Assembly: GCF_963676685.1 (NCBI RefSeq)
Contig: NC_092349.1
Coordinates: 37,864,293-37,928,292 of the forward strand
Source of the DNA: Mytilus edulis
Lineage: Eukaryota > Mollusca > Bivalvia > Mytilida > Mytilidae
DNA: 64,000 nt
Direction: 5' to 3'
The notes beneath the pieces are model-generated. The model had not been told where the DNA came from, did no database searches, and saw only the letters and a program-made list of their open reading frames with translations. Of the stretch, positions 58,401 to 64,000 are shown in pieces (the stretch's first letter is position 1; the number at the start of each line of letters is the position of its first letter). Position numbers and translations under genes: made by a program.

Positions 58401-59258
58401 ACATTTAGGTTGTTCAGTACTAGAGTACCTAATGTAACAGTACCTGTTTACATTTAGGTTGTTCAGTACGAGTACCTAATGTAACAGTACCTGTTTACAT
58501 TTAGGTAGTTCAGTACTCTAGTAACTAATGTAACAGTACCTGTTTACATTTAGGTTGTTCAGTACTCTAGTAACTAATGTAACAGTACCTGTTTACATTT
58601 AGGTTGTTCAGTACTCTAGTAACTAATGTAACAGTACCTGTTTACATTTAGGTTGTTCAGTACTATAGTTACTAATGTTACAGTACCTGTTTACATTTAG
58701 GTTGTTCAGTACTAGAGTTACTGTCTGTTTCAACTTTATCTTTCTGATCTTTTTCATTGTCTTTGGCAGGTGAAGGTTCAGGGGTCAATAATATTGAAGA
58801 ATTGGAAATGTCAATTTTGCTGGCCTTGGTTTCTTTGAATTTTTCATCTTTATCACCTGAAATAATATTTTGAACATTAATGCATATTCATAGAAGCCCA
58901 GCAAAGCACATATTGGTGGCAATATTTAACTATTTTGTTGGTGATCTCTCTGAATGGTTCACTCTATGCTCATACAGCACACTCAATTTGAAATATCACA
59001 AACACTGCAGTCATAATTTGCAGTGATCATCACTTCACCAGGCTTTTAACTTAATGTATATTTTAGGATACACATGATCATATCTTTAATTGTCATACGT
59101 ACCTTGACAATAGGAACTGGTCCATTGGTGACATTTTCATAATCAAGATTCATTTAATAAAATATCTTACCAGTTTCTTGACTTGTTTTTGGACTTGGTG
59201 GAAAGTAGTCAGTTATTCTTGAAGGCGTGGAAACCAAGGGTAAGGGAGAATCACTCAT
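49268..59258 (-). CDS. KMT5A: KMT5A (SET8/PR-Set7) histone H4 lysine-20 monomethyltransferase, 7 coding exons
   Basis: Coding exons (minus strand, 5' to 3') are 59258-59171, 58856-58687, 56440-56322, 54747-54648, 52007-51948, 49984-49794 and 49481-49268. All have GT/AG borders and matching phases; the 942-nt sum encodes 313 residues. The N-terminal half is low-complexity and basic. Exon 4 encodes LTDFYPVRRSNRR, the PCNA-interacting (PIP) degron region of this family. Exons 6-7 form the SET domain: GRGVIASKDFFRGDFVVEYAG, GCYMYYF, the RLINHS motif and ELLYDYGDR, ending HPWLKS. In animals the enzyme monomethylates histone H4 K20 in nuclei and is destroyed through PCNA-CRL4 in S phase; the conserved motifs suggest the same here. 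The human form has 352-393 residues, the difference lying in the N-terminus. A splice acceptor at 59267-59268 implies an upstream 5' UTR exon. Confidence 0.92.
49794..49984 (-). CDS. KMT5A: KMT5A coding exon 6 (first half of SET)
   Basis: It encodes the SET-N region with the cofactor-binding KGRGVIASKDFFRGDFVVEY segment and GCYMYYF. It ends TG|GTAAGT so that a Cys codon is completed by the next exon. Confidence 0.93.
50150..51300 (+). repeat. ~1.1-kb dispersed repeat in a KMT5A intron (empty-site copy)
   Basis: It is collinear with 37683-39000 but lacks the MITEs found there at 37886 and 38714. Its start and end are not sharply defined. Confidence 0.75.
51518..51615. repeat. 98-bp inverted repeat in a KMT5A intron
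   Basis: AGAATAATGGCATTTT and GATACTGA at the left are mirrored by TCAGTATC and AAATGCCATTATTCT at the right. The arms are about 31 bp around a 38-bp loop. Confidence 0.65.
51948..52007 (-). CDS. KMT5A: KMT5A coding exon 5
   Basis: This 20-codon exon (KDKQCEIEDKILNKKEEGLK) aligns with the helix just before the SET domain. Acceptor TTTTTCAG, donor AAG|GTAAC, phase 0 on both sides. Confidence 0.9.
52117..52339. mobile_element. MITE with GGGTCTCATT ends
   Basis: The inverted ends are GGGTCTCATTCGGGTC and its near complement ending AATGAGACCC. TATAAAGT (52109-52116) and TATAACTT (52341-52348) may be a decayed 8-bp target duplication. The interior repeats GTAAGCG.GA in several places, and 10545-10690 is a relative. 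Confidence 0.65.
52350..54640 (-). other. KMT5A: KMT5A intron, no further features recognised
   Basis: Long AT-rich intron between coding exons 4 and 5. It holds a short TTTATCT/TTATC microsatellite near 53740-53760 and nothing else that could be supported. Confidence 0.5.
54648..54747 (-). CDS. KMT5A: KMT5A coding exon 4 (PIP degron)
   Basis: It encodes KTAESTQPSLQNSLLTDFYP followed by VRRSNRRCKSELE. TDFY followed by basic residues is the PCNA-binding degron of SET8 proteins. Acceptor ATTTTACAG|A, donor GAG|GTGTGT. Confidence 0.9.
54990..55640 (+). repeat. Partial copy of the 39040-39910 element, split by a pearl-like copy
   Basis: CTTTTGCTGTTAATCGCACG and AAGCTTCTGTCCAACTTTGG match 39087-39190. 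The match is interrupted at 55146-55455 and resumes with AACTTTAACTGTATGTTAAG. Confidence 0.7.
55146..55455 (+). mobile_element. Pearl-like element, copy 3
   Basis: It has the same ends, ACGA/ACGG tract and terminal hairpin as 48078-48370. It is nested in the preceding repeat within a KMT5A intron, so its insertion is younger than its host repeat. Confidence 0.85.
56322..56440 (-). CDS. KMT5A: KMT5A coding exon 3
   Basis: It encodes VLLEKYDEKDAEEEKPKGRQ followed by a lysine-rich stretch. The chosen acceptor is TGTATCTTCAAG|GTTC because only it keeps the phase. A second AG ten bases further on would shift the frame. The donor is AAA|GTTTGT. Confidence 0.85.
56825..58110 (+). mobile_element. 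Bivalve repeat with two kinds of tandem unit (~115 bp and ~170 bp)
   Basis: It starts GCTCTGCAGGGCGCAGCTTT. Four units of about 115-120 bp contain TTAGATTCAGCATATCA.AGA and TTTAATTTTGGACCC (57060-57540). Three units of about 170 bp contain CCTAAACTGTTGGGACCAAA (57540-58020). GACGACGACGCCAACATC and a hairpin-like TTTTTGGGGTCGTATAAAAA end follow. Open frames here are repeat artefacts. Confidence 0.7.
58230..58380 (+). repeat. Dispersed tail repeat in a KMT5A intron
   Basis: GAAGGCCATAAGGTGACCTG, TGTGGAGAGTTGTCTTATTG and CACATCTTCTTTTTTTG mark the same family as 8080-8350. Confidence 0.7.
58384..58735 (-). repeat. KMT5A: Seven-fold ~50-bp tandem repeat spanning a KMT5A exon end and splice donor
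   Basis: ACAGTACCTGTTTACATTTA recurs seven times at 46-50 bp spacing. The unit nearest the exon (about 58681-58735) contains the last coding bases of exon 2 and its donor CAG|GTACTG. The other six lie in the intron and each repeat the same exon end and donor. Confidence 0.85.
58687..58856 (-). CDS. KMT5A: KMT5A coding exon 2
   Basis: It encodes a charged, low-complexity segment (GDKDEKFKETKASKIDI... ending STEQPKCKQ). The acceptor is ATTATTTCAG and the donor CAG|GTACTG, phase 0. Its last 30 or so bases and the donor are repeated six more times downstream (58384-58686). Confidence 0.85.
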
Positions 59259-59266
59259 TTTCAAAC
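59171..59266 (-). CDS. KMT5A: KMT5A exon with start codon
   Basis: The exon begins after a poly-pyrimidine acceptor (TTTTTTTTTTCAG) and has 8 bases before ATG at 59258-59256. It encodes MSDSPLPLVSTPSRITDYFP and ends CTG|GTAAG, phase 1. The RITDYF segment resembles a PIP box but lacks the usual leading Q. Confidence 0.85.
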
Positions 59267-59914
59267 CTGAAAAAAAAAACAATACATATTATATACTTAC
59301 TAAGCAAGCAGGCATATTCCTTGATCATAACTCTGATTCAGTGGCTCTGGACCTGTCATCGTTAGCAAATGTCTAAGAGACACAAGCAACTCCTAGTGTT
59401 TTTCTTACAATAAGAAACTGAAAACATATTTTTGTAGTAATGTAATGTTTACTAATCATACAGTGAATAAGATTGAAATAATATAATCTATTATAGATCA
59501 TATGCAACAATCTCTTATAAAGTTGTTTAATGTTTACATGAATCCATGATAACTCATCCTATACATGTAGATACACAACCTAACATTCTACTATAACATG
59601 TATAACTTATTGCACTTTCTATCAACTTGTCAAATAGTAATAAGATTATAGGATCCCATTGACCCAATGTATTCTTAAGATATAGAACTGCCTTCTCGTT
59701 CCACTAATAAATACAATGAATACTGAGGAAAACATTTGAAAGAAACTTTATTTGTACTTCTTTTCTTTTGCGAACGAAAGTGAACCAACGCCTGGTGAGT
59801 CTGTAGTACGGTAGAGTCCATAAAGTGGATACCCGGGGGTATGCAGGGTCGTTATGATAAAAGACATAAAATGTTGAGAGTCTTATAACAACAACACTTT
59901 AGGGACTGCTTCAG

Positions 59915-59975
59915 AAATTTATTGATCGACATGTTTCAGTGCCTAGGGTACCGTCATCAGGATAAAAACAATACA
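59915..59975 (-). ncRNA. Type I hammerhead ribozyme-like motif
   Basis: On the minus strand it has an intact CTGATGA core (59960-59954), stem II GTACC-CTA-GGCAC with one A/C mismatch, and GAAAC. A tiny self-complementary stem III (ACA/TGT) and a GTC cleavage triplet (59930-59928) follow. Stem I pairs ATC before the core with GAT after the site, plus more A/T pairs. Minute stem III helices are known from metazoan retrozymes and Penelope-like elements. Catalysis is not shown. Confidence 0.55.
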
Positions 59976-60435
59976 TAAAATCATGCTGAAGTACAAAATC
60001 AGGTTGTAAATATTTAAACGTCACAATGTTACAATGGTAAGTAACGTTATTAATAGCAACTGAAAGTGAAAGTTCATTGTAAGTATGTAAATAAACTATA
60101 AAAAGAAATTAAAATAAAATGTTGTTGTGAAAATGTTTGTTAAAATTATACTGTCAACATGTGTTTGTCCTCTTGCATCGTGGAAAGAATAACACAATAA
60201 GTTTTGTATTGGTGGTTATTTATGATGTATGTTAGTGTTGACTGGCTAGTGCAGGGGTTTCATAATCTTTCATGTTGACTGGTACTTTCCACGTTTCTAG
60301 GCGGTACTTTTCAATTAATTCTATGAATATCTTATATAAAAATTCCTACATTTAGGCGGTACTTGTCAATAGCATAGGAGGGTAAAAGTACCGGGTACCG
60401 CCTCCTAATGAATGGCCTGCTAGTGGTTACAGTAG

Positions 60436-60510
60436 TAGTCCAAATAATTATGACGTGTCAAAGAAAAAAACTTATAATAGCCTTTCAAGACGTCATAATT
60501 ATTTGGACTA
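60436..60510. mobile_element. 75-bp MITE with 10-bp target duplication
   Basis: The inverted ends TAGTCCAAATAATTATG and CATAATTATTTGGACTA (21 bp in all) enclose a 33-bp middle. GTTACAGTAG flanks it exactly at 60426-60435 and 60511-60520. Confidence 0.8.
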
Positions 60511-60721
60511 GTTACAGTAGTAGAACTACGTAGACAACTTGGACACAGGCCTTTACACTGTCATGTTACCACTACTACTGCTGTATTGTACACTGGTAGT
60601 AACTACTACTGACACTACCAACTTTTAATCTGCTTATTAATAATAATACATTAAAAAATATAATAGAAAATCGACCAATTCACATAGAAAAATGGTTCTA
60701 CAAAATGATCTTAATTGTAGC

Positions 60722-60862
60722 AGTAAAAATGTTAAATAGATATAAAACTTACTATTAAACACCAGTCACCTATATACATTCTTCGACAGACAGTCAAAAT
60801 GTTAAATAGATATAAAACTTACTATTTAACACCAGTCACCTATATACATTCTTCGACAGACA
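60722..60862 (-). repeat. 70-bp tandem duplication, possible KMT5A 5' UTR donor region
   Basis: Two almost identical 70-bp units each contain, on the minus strand, a GTATATAGGTGACTGGTGTT segment followed by AATA|GTAAGTTTT, a good 5' splice site. Such a donor could belong to the missing non-coding exon of KMT5A; this is inference only. Confidence 0.4.
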
Positions 60863-61370
60863 ATAAAAAAAACGTAAACAAAACGTCCCCCCTTTTTTGT
60901 TTTACACCATACAAGTTGCTTTAAATAAGTATTTTCAATACCTACGCAAGGTGAATGGGTATCAGAAACGTGCACTGAGTTTAACTTTGTTGTTTTTGTT
61001 TGTTATTTGTTAAATTAATAGCAGTTTACCGAGTACCTCTTACCAAATTTCTTGTTTCAAACCAATGCAAGAGTCGCGGGGTTTGCGTCCATATCTTGGG
61101 TGTTGATTTTGATTGGTCGATAGAAAATGTTTCATTCCACCGAAATGACATTACAACGAGAAAATTATTAGGATTTTATTTTGACTGAATTATTTAATAT
61201 TTGCTTAAGAATGAACAAATAAAGACAACATAAATTATTTTAGTGATTTATTAATGTATACAAACTATTTGTAAGAAATTTGCGACGTCATTTCACAGTG
61301 CATTATGGGTAATTAAGCTAGGGATGAGATGAAAACGCCATGATCATCGTGCGGAGGTCTCTCATAAATT

Positions 61371-61388
61371 ATGGCCAGTGAAGAAAAT
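61371..61388 (+). CDS. First coding exon of an unidentified gene
   Basis: ATGGCCAGTGAAGAAAAT followed by the donor GTAAGAGAG encodes MASEEN in phase 0. The assignment rests on the good donor, the phase match to the exon at 62749 and the G after ATG (ATGG). Confidence 0.55.
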
Positions 61389-62155
61389 GTAAGAGAGAAC
61401 ACGTGTCGGCTTGGTGTATTTGAATGAGAATAATACATACTCTTTTCAATTATGTACAAAAAGTCAACATGTCTGCAGTTATTCATTCTAAATTAATAAA
61501 AAAAAAATCTTCCCTGTTAGACGAATGTAAAATGATCATGTGAGAGTGAATAAGTCTTTTTCACATTTCGTCATTTATGAATGTCATTCCAAATTATAAT
61601 GACAGTTACGTTATTGAATTGTAAATCAAAGATTTTGTGACTGGAGATCATAAGGAAGCGAATTTTTTGTAGGACAATTGCGCAATAACCGTTAAAAAGA
61701 AGTCTGATGAAGAACTTGAAAAAAAATTTCAATATTTAGTATTCTTTCTCAATATAACTGTTTTTTTATCCAACCATTAATACTAAATAGTGGACTATAA
61801 ATACTATTGCAAGTGATGTAATCTAATTTCTGAATAAAATGTGGGTTTGTGTTTAGCAAATCCATTTAAAAAACTTATTCTGCAAACATTCTTATTAAAC
61901 AGTCAAGACAGTATACACATTATATAGAACAAAAACATATTTTTGACTGATTAAGGGACAAATAGAACATATGATGAATAGAGGTATCTAAACATTTAGG
62001 TATTAAGCTAAATTTGTATGTTTTGACAGTAGAAATAGCTCTGATCAACCTTGCAACATGTGCAATGATCACTTCATAATTTTGACAAAAAATGGTGTAG
62101 GTGATGCAAATGTTGCAGGAACTTTTATGCGACTCTAATTATTGTAAGACAAGTT

Positions 62156-62305
62156 CAGAGGCCAATTTAGAGGAGGCCCGGGCTCCCCTTTTCTGGGAAT
62201 AAATTGGGTTGATTATATAAGGCATCACTAAAGCATGACCGGCGTGAGCCCCCTCTTAGGCAGTCAGTGGGCCCCCACTTATGAAAATCTCTAGATCCGC
62301 CACTG
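62156..62305. mobile_element. MITE, CAGTGGCGGAT family, inside the unidentified gene's intron
   Basis: It starts CAGAGGCCAATTTAGAGG and ends CTAGATCCGCCACTG, in reverse orientation to 38714-38868. The flanks AAGTT and AATTT agree at four of five positions, as expected for an ageing 5-bp duplication. Confidence 0.7.
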
Positions 62306-62748
62306 AATTTTACAAACAAATATAAAAACATTTATGCAATTGGAATCAGAAACCTGTTTCATACATACAACTGATATGGATCAGTGCAATAGAGACAACT
62401 ACATCTGACCAAAGAGCATAAAACAGTATCCAAGGTCATCAGTGCTGGATCTTCAACAAAGCTAGAAAATCGGATCATCCGGCATCCAGAGGTGGGCTTC
62501 AGCTGTCTCCTTACCCAAACCAAAATGTGTACTTGTGCAGAGAAAATGGATGTCACACTCAACTCCGAAACAATTTTTGCTACATTACTGACAGTGACGC
62601 ACCTATTCTACCTGGCATTCTAATTCTTAAATATTATTGATATTCGCTTCCTACAGTTTGCAAAAGTGATAAATATGTTAAATGTTATAGATAATGTAGA
62701 TCTACAAAAAAATATATAGATATTATAATGATATTTTTTTGTTTACAG

Positions 62749-62856
62749 AACCCGTTTACAGATATTTTGTCTGCAGCTTTAGATGAATCAGGCATCACAG
62801 GTGACGAGTTTGATTTTTCAGCTCCAGAGCCCACACCAGAACCTGTACAGTATGCA
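62749..62856 (+). CDS. Second coding exon of an unidentified gene (NPF motif, acidic)
   Basis: It is bordered by TTTGTTTACAG and GTAAGTAATT and is phase 0 on both sides. It encodes 36 residues, NPFTDILSAALDESGITGDE followed by FDFSAPEPTPEPVQYA. Joined to the exon at 61371 the protein starts MASEENNPFTDIL. The acidic, proline-containing sequence looks disordered, and an NPF tripeptide can bind EH domains in endocytic proteins. The family was not recognised, and later exons lie beyond the window. Confidence 0.65.
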
Positions 62857-62991
62857 GTAAGTAATTGTGTGACCCCAAAAAAGAAGTCTCAATTTATATG
62901 TTTTGATTTCTAGTGAAATGGTCTGATTTGAAGGAAATGGAAATGCAATATAAAAGAGCATAATTCTTTTGAATATGTATATGATCATGAG

Positions 62992-63600
62992 CAGTGTTCT
63001 AGGATTTTTTTGGCACCTTGACTTACCACGGGTAAGATCAATAAAAAAATTACTTACCCACATCTAAAAGTTAAATCCGCCAACCAATGCGGACGGCGCA
63101 AAAAAACCGATTTCTTACTAAATTTGACAAATATGTTATAGTTATTACTATGTCATTTATTAAGAGCTATAATAAATGCAACTGTAAGTTTATTTTCCTC
63201 CGATGACAAGAAAAAAAAATCGTTTATGTCCCGATTTAAGCACCAGTTATCAATCCTGATTTTCCGATTTTACCGACACCATGACCGACTTTTAGAATGA
63301 TAGGAGAAGAATGTGGTCTCTTTTGCGCTTGATTACACCTAGTAAACGAGTGCTTGAATAAAAGCGCCGATAGACATCGACAAAATCTTCGATCTTTTAT
63401 CAAAGTTTTTTCTCGTGATTTAATAAAAATAAAAAGCAGATATGGGAAAATTGAAGAGGACCGGGAAATTTCAAGAGTTTTTTCGGCTTCCCCGAACTTG
63501 AAAATTGACTTACCACCGGGTGACAAAGGCTAAAAAATGACTTACCCGTTGTCCTAATCCACTTACCCCGGGTAACGGGTATGGGAATCCTAGAACACTG
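62992..63600. mobile_element. 609-bp TIR element with 6-bp duplication CATGAG
   Basis: Perfect 15-bp inverted ends CAGTGTTCTAGGATT lie at 62992 and, inverted, end at 63600. Subterminal TTACC.CGGGTAA motifs occur near both ends. CATGAG flanks exactly (62986-62991, 63601-63606). No transposase was found in it. Confidence 0.75.
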
Positions 63601-63606
63601 CATGAG

Positions 63607-64000
63607 GATGTTTATACTATTATAGTCTTGCAGCTATACAGTACGCCCAGAGAGTATGTAATCGCGAACTCTAATCACTGATTTCCGAGTGTAGCGGTGT
63701 GACACCGCGAATCACGGATTATACTCCCAATTTCCTCCAAAGATTCTCTCCCAACACCGCGTGGCTGTTTATTGGTTTATTGCCCATCAGATGTACTGAA
63801 AATTAATGACGCGTGACAATATCATCGGATTAGCCAGATTTATTATCTTTGTACATTTAATCGATCTTGATTGCACCTGAGTGCTTTAAAATACGTTATT
63901 TAAATGTCCTTTCATTGTCAGATAAAAGTGTGACATTTTTATTTAAAATAAGATAATTATTCTTGTATGTATATGCCCATGTCATTGTCATATGACATAC
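63607..64000. other. Window end, no gene recognised
   Basis: It contains a 15-bp hairpin GCGGTGTGACACCGC near 63693-63707. It is presumably still within an intron of the unidentified plus-strand gene. Confidence 0.35.

Larger units (their letters stand above)
59270..61370. promoter_or_regulatory. Putative shared upstream region of KMT5A and the plus-strand gene
   Basis: The region separates two head-to-head coding starts. Close to the plus-strand start it contains CGACGTCATTTC (CRE-like) at about 61283-61294 and GCATTATGGGTAATT. Transcription start sites cannot be placed from sequence alone. Confidence 0.35.

Overview
The window looks like nuclear DNA of a marine bivalve, most likely a mussel (Mytilus-like). 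It is AT-rich and gene-poor. It is crowded with bivalve-type dispersed repeats: pearl-like elements with ACGG/ACGA microsatellites and a hairpin end, a recurrent retroelement 3' tail, and repeat families ending in GGCTCGACA. Coding exons are short and split by long introns, with one intronless B-box protein gene of a kind that is expanded in bivalves. The species is inferred from these repeats, not proven.

Layout. 1-6804 is a decayed LTR retrotransposon (gag, protease, RT, RNase H and integrase remnants) with a shortened left LTR and an internal 535-bp insertion flanked by an 8-bp target duplication. 7-18 kb is intergenic repeat DNA: retroelement tails, a 21-bp minisatellite and several inverted-repeat elements. 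18633-20300 encodes an intact 555-residue double B-box/coiled-coil/beta-propeller (TRIM-like) protein without a RING. 22-23.3 kb holds a tRNA-like sequence, a hammerhead-like motif and a Penelope-type GIY-YIG endonuclease remnant. 24041-27931 is a large terminal-inverted-repeat element (about 380-bp ends carrying GATGACCGTAA motifs, 5-bp duplication ACTTA) with a dead LINE and a pearl-like element inside it. 28-40 kb is repeat-rich and gene-free, with two inverted 21-bp minisatellites and several MITEs. 40.5-46.3 kb is a nest of repeats inside repeats, including a tRNA-Val-like SINE and a dead Tc1-like transposon.

49268-59266, minus strand, is the best-supported spliced gene: a seven-coding-exon KMT5A (SET8/PR-Set7) histone H4K20 monomethyltransferase. 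Every exon junction agrees in phase and the predicted protein has 313 residues. One exon end together with its splice donor has been copied in tandem into the following intron. To the right, on the plus strand, 61371-62856 holds the first two coding exons of an unidentified gene, head-to-head with KMT5A, so 59.3-61.4 kb probably contains both promoters.

The two clear genes have nuclear/chromatin (KMT5A) and signalling or ubiquitin-type (B-box) roles and no evident link to each other. Most of the remaining sequence is explained by mobile elements at different stages of decay. Comparing copies inside the window gives several empty-site/filled-site pairs that define insertions exactly.
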